DNA from: JBEKIK01 sp963838495 | Lineage (GTDB): Bacteria > Planctomycetota > Planctomycetia > Pirellulales > Thermoguttaceae | Assembly (NCBI GenBank): GCA_963838495.1 | Contig: CAWIRC010000001.1 | Location: 2,480,001-2,544,000, forward strand | Direction of reading: 5' to 3' | Length of the DNA: 64,000 nt | In this document: one piece after another, positions 22,432 to 29,725 of the stretch | Numbering within the stretch: the first letter of the stretch is position 1 | Layout: every line of letters begins with the position of its first letter | Translations under genes and position numbers: made by a program | Notes under the pieces: model-generated | Told to the model about the DNA's origin: nothing | What the model saw: the letters and a program-made list of their open reading frames with translations, nothing else | Database searches by the model: none

Positions 22432-22974
22432 ATGAACGTGATCGCATTTTTAGGCGTAATGATCGTTCCGGTGGCGATGATGACGCTGTTGGGCCAATTG
22501 CAGGCGGCCGATTTGAAGGTAGGCGACGCGGCCCCGGATTTCAAACTGCCCGGCTCAGACGGCAAGACCTACAACCTGGCCGATTTCCGCGGCAAGCAGG
22601 CGGTGGTTTTGGCCTGGTTTCCCAAGGCCTTTACGCCCGGCTGCACCAACGAGTGCAAGGCTTTTGCCGCGGGCGGGCCGAGCTTAAGAAAATTCGACGT
22701 GGCCTATTTCACCGCCAGCGTCGATCCGCCGGAGAAGAATAAAAAATTCGCCGAGTCGGTCGGCGCCGATTATCCCATCCTCAGCGACGCCGACGGCAAA
22801 GTCGCCCGCTCTTACGGCGTTACCGGCGCGGTGCAGAAATTCGCCAGCCGCTGGACCTTCTACATCGGCGCGGACGGTAAAATCCTCTACATCGACAAGG
22901 ACGTGAACACGAAAACCCACGCCGAGGACGTGGCCAAGAAACTCAAGGAACTGGGCGTGGCGGAAAAAAAGTGA
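22432..22974 (+). CDS. Exported peroxiredoxin (AhpC/TSA, Bcp-like)
   Basis: A thiol peroxidase of about 180 residues. The start at 22,432 is chosen because AGGAGAG precedes it and it opens directly into a signal peptide (hydrophobic residues 3-22, cleavage probably after LQAA). The mature domain starts with LKVGDAAPDFKLPGSDG. The peroxidatic cysteine lies in FTPGCTNECKAF, with a second cysteine five residues on, the Bcp/PrxQ arrangement. Membership in the thioredoxin fold is shown by YFTASVDPPEKNKKFAE and the cis-proline region. It probably reduces peroxides in the periplasm. Confidence 0.88.
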   Translation: MNVIAFLGVMIVPVAMMTLLGQLQAADLKVGDAAPDFKLPGSDGKTYNLADFRGKQAVVLAWFPKAFTPGCTNECKAFAAGGPSLRKFDVAYFTASVDPPEKNKKFAESVGADYPILSDADGKVARSYGVTGAVQKFASRWTFYIGADGKILYIDKDVNTKTHAEDVAKKLKELGVAEKK

Positions 22975-23000
22975 TCGGTTTACAGATCGGCAGAAATCAT

Positions 23001-24210
23001 TTACCCCGGCCACTTGCGCCCGGCGACTTTGAGCAATTCGCCGGCCATGCGCGTTGCCTCGCGGGGGGCAATTCCGGATAAAAGGGCAGAAATACGATCT
23101 TCGCCAAAATCTCCTCGGCCGTTCGGGCCTTTTGTTCGCTCCGATCGGCGGGCGGGGGAACAACGCACAGGCTTTGCCCCTGCGTGGCGTCGAATCCGGC
23201 CTGGGCCAGGTGCTCGATCAGCCCCCCGGGCTCGTTCACCAGGACCGGAAAGACCCAATAGGTATGCGGCGAGTTCGCCGCGCCCGGGAAGAAAACTTTT
23301 TCACTTAGAAATCGCGGCCAGGTCTTCCCCCTTTTTCACGTGCCTTTCCAGCGCTTGGAGTTGAACCGTTTCAGGCGGCGTTTGAGCACCGCCAGAAGCG
23401 GCCCGCAAGGCTGCTTGCGGATCTGCTCGAAAAAGCCCACGCCGGGAAAGCCCCGGGCAGCGCGGTTTATCCAGCGGTCGTAGTCGAAATCCATGCTCAT
23501 GCACATCCGCACGAAAAACGCGCGCTTATCTGCCGGCCGGAAAGGATTTTCAATATCCCGTACTTCACCAGGCGCTTGCCGTAGAGCCAGCGGTTTTGTT
23601 TTGCATATCCGGCCTGGACGGTGCGCATGCGGGCGAGCAACTCCAGGTCGCGGATCCTCAGCGTGGCCCCGCCCAGGGCCGTGCTGCTCTTGATGGTGCC
23701 GAAACTGAACATGCCGGCGTCCGAGCCCGGGTGGCCCTGATAGCCGGGGCCGGCGTAAGCCTGCGCGCAGTCTTCGATGACGAGCAGTTTTTTTTGGCCG
23801 GCCAGTTCCAGGATCGGCTCCATCGGCACGCGCCCGCCGAAGAGGTGCGCCACGAGAATGGCCCGCGTGGCCGGAGTCACGGCCTTTCGCCAGTTATCAA
23901 TGCTCGGAGCAACCTGCTGCGGATCGAGATCGACCGGCACCGGCACAAGGCCGTGATGCTCGATGATACGGATCATGTCGGGGATGGTAATGGCCGAGAC
24001 GAGCACTTCGCTCCCCTGGGGCAGCTTCAGTGCGCCCAGCAGCAGATCAAAGCCGGTGCGCACCGACAAGCAGGCCAATACATGCTCGGGATCGGCGTAG
24101 ATTCCCTGGGCGAACCGGTCGATTCCCTCCTGCTTTTGCGGGAAGCAAACGCGGCAAATCCCGAAGATCAGGTCGGGCCAGCGGATGTCAAGTCTTTTTC
24201 GCGACCACAT
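23001..24210 (-). CDS. DegT/DnrJ/EryC1-family aminotransferase-like protein (several frameshifts)
   Basis: A PLP-fold protein of about 400 residues. The first 230 codons are intact and include LSVRTGFDLLLGALKLP, the aspartate region LLVIEDCAQAYAG and the lysine in FSFGTIKSSTALGGA. The rest needs frame changes near 23,515, 23,300-23,330 and 23,065 to recover RWINRAARGFPG, FFPGAANSPHTYWVFPVLV and FYPELPPREATRMAGELL. The family transfers amino groups to sugar nucleotides or makes related cell-surface precursors. It is divergent from the merR-type gene. The damage could be real or from sequencing error. Confidence 0.7.
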
Positions 24211-24343
24211 TTTTCAGCCTTTGCTCCTTCCCATGTCAGGCGTTTGGAAGGCACATTTATAATGTTTTTTCGATATTTTTTCAAGATTATTGTGGTTTGG
24301 GGAAAATTTGCCTTTTTTTCGGCGAAAATCCGCCGTCCGCCGC

Positions 24344-24374
24344 TTGACTCTCCCCCTGGGGCAGACCCGATAAT
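24344..24374 (+). promoter_or_regulatory. MerR-type promoter with 19-bp spacer and dyad
   Basis: TTGACT (24,344-24,349) and GATAAT (24,369-24,374) are separated by 19 bp, the overlong spacer typical of promoters that MerR-family activators remodel. The spacer contains the dyad CTCCCCCTGGGGCAG. It lies 20 bp upstream of the regulator's own ATG, so autoregulation is likely. Confidence 0.75.
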
Positions 24375-24393
24375 CCAATACGCGAGGCAAAAC

Positions 24394-25206
24394 ATGTTCA
24401 CCATCGGCGAGTTCTCGAAGATCACCGGACTGACCATAAAAGCCCTCCGCCTATACCACGAAAAAGGCATTATCGTGCCGCACCTGGTCAACCAGCAGAC
24501 CGGCTACCGATATTACAACCACCAGGACGCCGAAAAGGCCAGGGTCGTGCGCATTTTGAAGGGCATGATGTTCGGATTGGATGAAATCGCGGAAATTCTG
24601 AAAAATTGCAGCGAGGACGCCGACGCCGTGGAACTGCTCGAACTCCAGCAGGACACTATCGAGGGACGGATCAAAGACTTGAAAAAGGCCAAGCGTAATA
24701 TCGATTCCATAATCACCGCAGAAAGGAAGGCAATAGCCATGACCAACGAAAAAACAAGCGAGATCGTCGAAAAAAACGTGCCGGATATGCGAATCGCCTC
24801 CATCCGCTGGAAGGGCCGCTACGGCGAATGCGGCCGGCAGATGGGCAGGCTCGCGAAAAGCCTTTATCGCTATCTGACCGGCAAACCGTTCAACATGTAC
24901 TACGACGAGGGATTCAAGGAAGAGGACGCCGACATCGAAACCTGCTACCCTGTGCGCGAAGACAAGGAAATTGCCGCGCCCGAGGGCATTGCAATCAGAA
25001 AACTCCCGGGCGGAAAGGTCGTGTCGATAATCCACAAAGGCCCATACGACCAACTCGGCCGCTCCTATGAAAAAATCTCGGCGTATCTGAAACAAAAGAA
25101 TTACCGCGTCGCCGCCCCGCCCAGAGAAATCTACATCAAGGGCCCGGGAATGATCTTCAAAGGCAATCCGAAAAAATACCTGACTGAGATACAATTCCCA
25201 GTGTGA
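24394..25206 (+). CDS. MerR-family regulator with GyrI-like effector domain
   Basis: A 270-residue activator. The N-terminal MerR winged helix (MFTIGEFSKITGLTIKALRL, then YHEKGIIVP and TGYRYY) is followed by a dimerisation coiled coil at about residues 75-115. The C-terminal GyrI-like (BmrR/TipA-type) ligand domain contains GKVVSIIHKGPYDQLGRSYE. Such proteins bind lipophilic or amphipathic compounds and switch on efflux genes or themselves. ATG at 24,394 is chosen because homology starts there; the frame is open far upstream but unsupported. A 19-bp-spacer promoter with a dyad sits just upstream. No efflux gene is adjacent. Confidence 0.88.
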   Translation: MFTIGEFSKITGLTIKALRLYHEKGIIVPHLVNQQTGYRYYNHQDAEKARVVRILKGMMFGLDEIAEILKNCSEDADAVELLELQQDTIEGRIKDLKKAKRNIDSIITAERKAIAMTNEKTSEIVEKNVPDMRIASIRWKGRYGECGRQMGRLAKSLYRYLTGKPFNMYYDEGFKEEDADIETCYPVREDKEIAAPEGIAIRKLPGGKVVSIIHKGPYDQLGRSYEKISAYLKQKNYRVAAPPREIYIKGPGMIFKGNPKKYLTEIQFPV

Positions 25207-25550
25207 GATCGAACTGGCGAATGCAAAACCACCGCCTGACGGGCCGCATGAAGATGCCAGCTTGGCAAATAGTGCAGGATTAGCGAGATTTTCGACCCGC
25301 AAGGTCGCTCGATATTAGCCCGGCGATTTATCACTGGGATTTTGAGCGAAATAATTCCGCCGACTAGTAGGGACGGTTAAATATTGCGGCCGCACTTCAA
25401 TCGTTATTAACCTCTTGGGGTCAATCCTCCTGTTGTTCGAGAGCAGGCGACATTCCATGGGCTTGACCTTTGTCGATAGGGATTGTAAACTTAATTCGCG
25501 GGAGAAATAAGTAATTGCTCTAGTCGTTCAATCGAAACGCAGGTGCTGCA
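25207..25550. other. Intergenic region carrying repeat family C
   Basis: No gene seen. It includes repeat C copy 1 (25,291-25,410) and AT-rich sequence before the orphan antitoxin. Confidence 0.5.
25291..25410. repeat. Dispersed repeat family C, copy 1
   Basis: It shares GATATTAGCCCGGCGATT, AATAATTCCGCCG, GTAGGGACGGTT and TTGCGGCCGC with the longer copies at 26,280 and 27,467. The last part of the longer copies is missing. Confidence 0.8.
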
Positions 25551-25766
25551 ATGACGCGTCTTGAACATCTCGAACAAGAAATCGCCGCCCTCACCGTCGA
25601 TGAATTTGCTCGACTGCGCAATTGGATCCTTGAACGAGATTGGGCCGAATGGGATAAACAGATCGAAAATGACGCCGCTTCCGGCAAACTTGATTTTCTG
25701 GTGGAAGAGGCCCTGGAAGAAATACATCAAGGCAAGACGACTCTGCTGGATCTCGAACGGCTATAG
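25551..25766 (+). CDS. Orphan antitoxin-like protein (addiction-module type)
   Basis: A 71-residue acidic helical protein with LTVDEFARLRNWILERDW, EWDKQIENDAASGKLDFLVEE in two adjoining motifs and EALEEIHQGKT. This pattern is seen in small antitoxins that usually precede a RelE/ParE-type toxin gene. Here no toxin follows: after the stop there is only a 15-bp gap, then hicA. It may be a remnant whose toxin was lost, or may act with a distant toxin. Confidence 0.6.
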   Translation: MTRLEHLEQEIAALTVDEFARLRNWILERDWAEWDKQIENDAASGKLDFLVEEALEEIHQGKTTLLDLERL

Positions 25767-25784
25767 TTCATTCAGGAATTGACG

Positions 25785-26048
25785 ATGGGCAAATATGACA
25801 AACTACTGAGTAAAATACTTCATGGTTCATCAGATGCCAATATCTCTTTTACTGAACTTTGCCACATACTAAAGATATTCAATTTTGAAGAAAGAATCCG
25901 GGGCGATCACCATATATTTACCAGGCATAATCTTGAAGAAATCCTGAATCTGCAACCTATAGGCTCGAAAGCAAAGCCATATCAGGTTAAACAAGTGAGA
26001 AATCTCATATTGAAATACAAATTAGAGTTGGAGGAAGACAGTGAATAG
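25785..26048 (+). CDS. hicA: HicA-type mRNA interferase toxin
   Basis: An 87-residue HicA-fold protein (double-stranded RNA-binding-like). The helix SFTELCHILKIFNFEERI is followed by the catalytic-histidine strand GDHHIFTRHNL, then GSKAKPYQVKQVRNLILKY, the usual end of the HicA core. HicA toxins cut mRNA without ribosome help. ATG at 25,785 is preferred to an in-frame TTG six bases upstream. It overlaps hicB by eight bases. Confidence 0.85.
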   Translation: MGKYDKLLSKILHGSSDANISFTELCHILKIFNFEERIRGDHHIFTRHNLEEILNLQPIGSKAKPYQVKQVRNLILKYKLELEEDSE

Positions 26049-26253
26049 CAAGTACGAAATCATAATATATTGGAGCGCGGAGGATCAGGCATTTATTGCG
26101 GAAGTGCCCGAGTTGCCCGGTTGCATGGCCGACGGAGCCACTTATCAGGAATCGCTTTCCAATGTCGAAGTAATAATCCAGCAGTGGATCGAAACCGCGA
26201 AAGAATTGAACCGCCCAATTCCGCAACCAAAAGGGAAACTAATGTTCGCCTAA
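26041..26253 (+). CDS. hicB: HicB-type antitoxin
   Basis: A 70-residue HicB with the RNase-H-like partial fold: YEIIIYWSAEDQAFIAEVPE, LPGCMADGATYQESLSN and an amphipathic helix ending in RPIPQPKGKL. It lacks the C-terminal DNA-binding domain that longer HicB proteins have, so repression of the operon may be weak or depend on HicA. The GTG start lies inside the end of hicA. Confidence 0.87.
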   Translation: MNSKYEIIIYWSAEDQAFIAEVPELPGCMADGATYQESLSNVEVIIQQWIETAKELNRPIPQPKGKLMFA

Positions 26254-26279
26254 GCGAGCGCTGTCGGTTTTTGAGAGGT

Positions 26280-26481
26280 TTTTCGATCCGTAGGGTCGTT
26301 TGATATTAGCCCGGCGATTCATTTCTGGGACTTGAGAGCGAAATAATTCCGCCGTCCCGTAGGGACGGCTGAATGTCGCGGCCGCATTTCAATCGTCCCT
26401 ACGGGACGAATAAGGAATTGGGCGATTCAAGACCACAGCACTAAAGTGCTGGGCTATTATCGACTGTCCCTGGGGGACAAA
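26280..26481. repeat. Dispersed repeat family C, copy 2
   Basis: About 200 bp with internal palindromes: CGTCCCGTAGGGACG, CGTCCCTACGGGACG, AGCACTAAAGTGCT and TGTCCCTGGGGGACA. It parallels copy 3 at 27,467-27,667 closely and flanks HicAB on one side and VapBC on the other. It fills the 300-bp gap between hicB and the vapC remnant. Confidence 0.85.
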
Positions 26482-26562
26482 CCGCCACCATTTGATATGG
26501 AATATCTGCTTCTCGCACACAAGTCAACAGGGCTTGAGAATTTAGGCTGCCTGAGAGAAGCT

Positions 26563-27106
26563 TCAATCTAAAGGATGGCGAAAGCGAAGGCCTGGAAAAC
26601 TGGCAAAACTGCGATCGTTCGTTATCCATTCGCAGCCTGATTCGATAGCAAGCGCCGCCAGATAAGCGTCTGGAATCTGATTGCCCCGGGCGTTTACGTC
26701 TTTGCACAAATTCAAGAATATGTTCCAGTGTTTTTCGCCGGTAGAAATCCACACACAATTCGGATTATCGGTAATCTGCTCTACGAACGCTAGGGCCTCT
26801 TCTAATGTCGATGGAGGGTCATAAATATTTGGATTAGAAGCTGTTTCAATACCTGTTGGGGCGGTAGTTGTACTGCCGCCCCGGTGGTTGAAAACCGGGG
26901 TTGGCGGCACTACTAGCATTCCAACGCCGCCGGTTTTGAAACAGCCTTTTAGTTACAATTCGTAAAAAACTACTGAGAACCAATTCCGACATGCCGAACT
27001 CGTTATTTGCGCCAAGCAAATTCTCCAACCATTCAGCATACCGGTAGTTATCCGGTGTTTCGGTTACATACGCGTAAACCAGAATATTAACGTCAACGAG
27101 ATACAT
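26563..27106 (-). pseudogene. vapC: VapC-type PIN toxin interrupted by a small palindromic element
   Basis: The N-terminal half (27,106 to about 26,950) starts with MYLVDVNILVYAY, holding the first PIN aspartate, and continues to ELVLSSFLRIVTK with the conserved glutamate. The C-terminal half (about 26,840 to 26,563) has IPDAYLAALAIESG and WITNDRSFASF with the later PIN aspartates. Between them lies a 106-bp element with inverted ends that shifts the frame. The two halves are in different frames, so no complete toxin can be made. The gene overlaps the antitoxin gene upstream. Confidence 0.82.
26840..26945. mobile_element. 106-bp MITE-like palindromic element inside vapC
   Basis: The ends GCTGTTTCAA (26,840-26,849) and TTGAAACAGC (26,936-26,945) are perfect inverted repeats. 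Inside are a variant of palindrome family A (GGGGCGGTAGTTGTACTGCC, 26,858 on) and a second arm pair built on GGTTGAAAACC. No coding capacity. It splits the PIN domain. A direct target repeat is not clear. Confidence 0.75.
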
Positions 27107-27347
27107 CTAGTCCTTCTTCCATGATGTCCCGCAATTCGGCGTTGTTATTTATGTCTATTCCTGGCCGGATTTTCATTTTGCTGTTTTGGACAAGATGTGT
27201 TTTTTTGCCGGAGGAAGGCTTTTGGGGCGATTCTAGAGTTTCCGCTAGCGCGTTCGATATGACCGCGTCCACCGTTTGCCCGGTCGCTTGCGCCACCTGC
27301 TGCACGCGGATAAAGAGTTGATCGTCGATATGAATAGTTGCGTCCAT
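27093..27347 (-). CDS. vapB: VapB-type antitoxin
   Basis: An 84-residue protein. The N-terminal ~45 residues form a ribbon-helix-helix domain (MDATIHIDDQLFIRVQQVAQ, then TGQTVDAVISNALAETL). The tail is flexible and charged and ends with an amphipathic stretch (NAELRDIMEEGLD) that would cover the toxin active site. It overlaps vapC by 14 bases. Since the toxin is broken, this antitoxin may be free of selection or may counter related toxins elsewhere. Confidence 0.8.
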   Translation of the reverse strand: MDATIHIDDQLFIRVQQVAQATGQTVDAVISNALAETLESPQKPSSGKKTHLVQNSKMKIRPGIDINNNAELRDIMEEGLDVSR

Positions 27348-27919
27348 ATGTCAATTCTATAGTGAATAATCCCGAAATGTCAAGTCGGAATGCGTAGTAT
27401 TGGCAACCGACGTACACGCCGCTATATTGGTGGTATTTGGATAACAATTATCCAATCGCCGATCATTTCGACCAGTAGGGTCGTTTGATCTTAGCCCGGC
27501 GATTTATCGCTGGGGCTTGAGAACAAAATAATTCCGCCGTCCCGTAGGGGCGGTTGAATGTTGCGGCCGCGGTTTAATCGTCCCTACAGGACGAAGGCGA
27601 CTTGGGCGATCCAAAACCACAGCACTAAAAGTGCTGGGCTATTGTCAACTGTCCCTGCGGGACAAACAAACATGCTTGACCTGTGTGCTTTATTTACATA
27701 TCGCGGCCAAGCCGCTTAGGTTTCGAGAACCTGGGTTACTCTCTAAAAATCAAGGATGTATTTTCTTTATTTTTAACACTCCTGCAACCTTCTTTGGTCG
27801 CAAGTTCTTCCCCTTCGGGCTTATAACTTTTTTTGGTCGCAAATCGCTGCCCTTTGGACTCTTTGGACTTAATGATCCCATTTTTATTTATTCTCATTTT
27901 AAGCAATATGGATTGAAAT
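27348..27919. other. Intergenic repeat region before the IS element
   Basis: It holds repeat C copy 3 and then AT-rich sequence with two near copies of TTTTTGGTCGCAA (about 27,790 and 27,830). The open frame at 27,631-27,930 has no support as a gene. Confidence 0.5.
27467..27667. repeat. Dispersed repeat family C, copy 3
   Basis: About 200 bp matching copy 2 across TCGTTTGATCTTAGCCCGGC, the CGTCCCGTAGGGGCG palindrome, GCGGCCGC and the GCACTAAAAGTGC stem. Confidence 0.85.
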
Positions 27920-28954
27920 GGTCTTGTTGACTAATTCCACTCGAACAAAGGAAGTCCGAGGTGGGTGTATTTGTTAAGGATTTTAGATCTTAGTCGTGTT
28001 TCTGTTTTTTGATTTTGAATCAAACGGTTTTTCAAATGGTCGCCGAAGCAACATTTCATTCGATACATGGCTGTTTCCGAAAGGCTGCGGCGATGGTAGC
28101 CGACTCGCTCTTTCCAGTGCCTGCGGCCGTGGCGGCGGATTTCTCGAATCGCCAAGTCCCGTGCCAGAGGACGGCCACGAGAATTTCCGTGTCGCGAAAT
28201 CTTCGCGTTGCGTCGCGGCGGGATGATTGCCTTTATCCCGCGTTTTTTCAACGTTCTGTAAACCTTTCGTTGATCGTAAGCTCCGTCGCCATACAATTTT
28301 TCAACCGGCGAGTGGACTTGATCCAACAGGTTGTCCGTTTGGCCGGCGTCATCGCAACTATTTTCCGTCATGGTTTCCGCCACGATCTCATGCGTATCCG
28401 GATTGATCGCCAAATGCAACTTTCGCCAGAAACGACGTTTCGTTTTGCCATGCTTACGCATTTTCCATTCGCCTTCGCCGAAAACCTTAAGCCCGGTGCT
28501 GTCTACAACCACGTCGATCGGGCCGGTATGTTTTCTAACTTCCAGCAATATAGCCATTTTCGCTGCTCGCTTGGCCAACGACGTATAATCCGGTATATCA
28601 ATGATTACTTCCATCAGTTCGGCAAGCGATTTTCCCAATCCTTCCGTTTGGCGATAGGGCAATTGAAAAAGCTCTCGCAAAACGAGCATACACTCGATTG
28701 CCGTATCGCTGAAGACAAAAGGGTGTCCAACCTTGGGTTTCGCATTGTTGTGATGCCATTTGTCAATCGTGTCCTCGTTAAACCAGAAGGTAATCGACCC
28801 CCGCTTAACGAGAGACTCGTTGTATTTTCTCCAATTTGTTATTTTATACGTACCTTTGCGTGTCCCGGCCATGTCGAAACTCCTTTCATGACGTTTGTGT
28901 TGTTAGGTTCCTCCTTGTTTTACGTACTGAACGCATGAATAGTTCGACAAGACC
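27920..28954 (-). mobile_element. IS5-family (IS903 group) insertion sequence, 1,035 bp
   Basis: Imperfect terminal inverted repeats GGTCTTGTTGACTAATTC (left) and GGTCTTGTCGAACTATTC (right, complement) bound a single transposase gene. Both ends are flanked by the 9-bp direct repeat GATTGAAAT (27,911-27,919 and 28,955-28,963). A 9-bp duplication is typical of the IS903 group. The intact ends and transposase suggest a recent insertion. Confidence 0.93.
27931..28872 (-). CDS. IS5-family DDE transposase (IS903 group)
   Basis: A 313-residue transposase with the N-terminal pattern NWRKYNESLVKRGSITFWF characteristic of the IS903 group. The DDE residues lie in VVDSTGLKVFG, YGDGAYDQRK and SETAMYRMKCCFG, with the usual spacing. 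It fills almost the whole element. The ATG lies 82 bp inside the right end. No frameshift is seen, so it may be active. Confidence 0.93.
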   Translation of the reverse strand: MAGTRKGTYKITNWRKYNESLVKRGSITFWFNEDTIDKWHHNNAKPKVGHPFVFSDTAIECMLVLRELFQLPYRQTEGLGKSLAELMEVIIDIPDYTSLAKRAAKMAILLEVRKHTGPIDVVVDSTGLKVFGEGEWKMRKHGKTKRRFWRKLHLAINPDTHEIVAETMTENSCDDAGQTDNLLDQVHSPVEKLYGDGAYDQRKVYRTLKKRGIKAIIPPRRNAKISRHGNSRGRPLARDLAIREIRRHGRRHWKERVGYHRRSLSETAMYRMKCCFGDHLKNRLIQNQKTETRLRSKILNKYTHLGLPLFEWN

Positions 28955-28962
28955 GATTGAAA

Positions 28963-29691
28963 TTACAGAATTCGTTCATCGTCGATACAAGAATGCATCA
29001 CTTCGATGCAATCATAGCCATATTTCTGAAGAGTAGATTTCACGGTTTCCACAAACCATTGACCAGATTGGGGAGAGACATATAGTTTTTCTACCAATTT
29101 GCTAATATCTACTTTTGCTTTATATTCTTCTGCTGTTTTTCGGAACGTGATAACAACTCGTATTTCCTTCTCATATTCGAAACTATCCCTTTTAAAAAAG
29201 AAAGGGCAGGTCCATTTATCTACTGGTCCATCTTTAATATCCGCGGGTAATTGAAAATCATCATGTTTTCCGTATTTTACTTGATCAAGATAAAACTTTT
29301 CTGGTTCTTTGCATAAACTAGCTTTGAGGCGGCCTATTGTAGTTTTGATTGCAATTGCCTCTTTAGTTTTACCATACAAAGTCCACATTGCCGCAGATTC
29401 ATTCTCATTAAGATGCCAACAACTTATAAATCGCTGCGGGATGATTATATTTCTAAAATGATCGTGTGTTTTCTCTTTACTCCATTTAATTGTTTGGGCA
29501 AAATGCTTTACAAGTTCATCCAATATCGCCTTTTGGGGGACTCCCTCCCAGGGATCATCAAACCTATCAGCCCTAACAAAGTAAAGTGTATTAGAGGAAA
29601 TTAGTGAAATAAATTTGGCAAAGTCCATGTATCGCCAGATACACAAATCGTCATTTAATGGCTTACAATCTTGGTGTTCGCAATATGGCAT
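28963..29691 (-). CDS. DUF2971-domain protein
   Basis: A 242-residue soluble protein with the DUF2971 hallmarks: LCIWRYMDFAKFISLI, LYFVRADRFDDPWEG, the central FISCWHLNENESAAMWTLYG, and FFKRDSFEYEKEIRVVI. Function is unknown; DUF2971 genes are frequent in accessory and defence-rich regions. The IS element downstream inserted immediately after its stop codon, with the 9-bp target repeat sharing only the last base of the TAA, so the gene is intact. Its base composition is more AT-rich than its neighbours, which suggests transfer. Confidence 0.8.
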   Translation of the reverse strand: MPYCEHQDCKPLNDDLCIWRYMDFAKFISLISSNTLYFVRADRFDDPWEGVPQKAILDELVKHFAQTIKWSKEKTHDHFRNIIIPQRFISCWHLNENESAAMWTLYGKTKEAIAIKTTIGRLKASLCKEPEKFYLDQVKYGKHDDFQLPADIKDGPVDKWTCPFFFKRDSFEYEKEIRVVITFRKTAEEYKAKVDISKLVEKLYVSPQSGQWFVETVKSTLQKYGYDCIEVMHSCIDDERIL

Positions 29692-29725
29692 GCTATTTAT
29701 CTCAAATATAGTTCTATGCCTTGTA

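Noticed and set aside
25291..27667. Possible CRISPR array formed by the family C repeats
   Set aside because: There are only three copies, 120-200 bp long, about 1 kb apart with genes between them. This is not a CRISPR layout.
27631..27930. 99-residue open frame before the IS element
   Set aside because: It begins inside family C repeat sequence and runs into the IS end, with low-complexity Phe-rich content. It is better read as noncoding.
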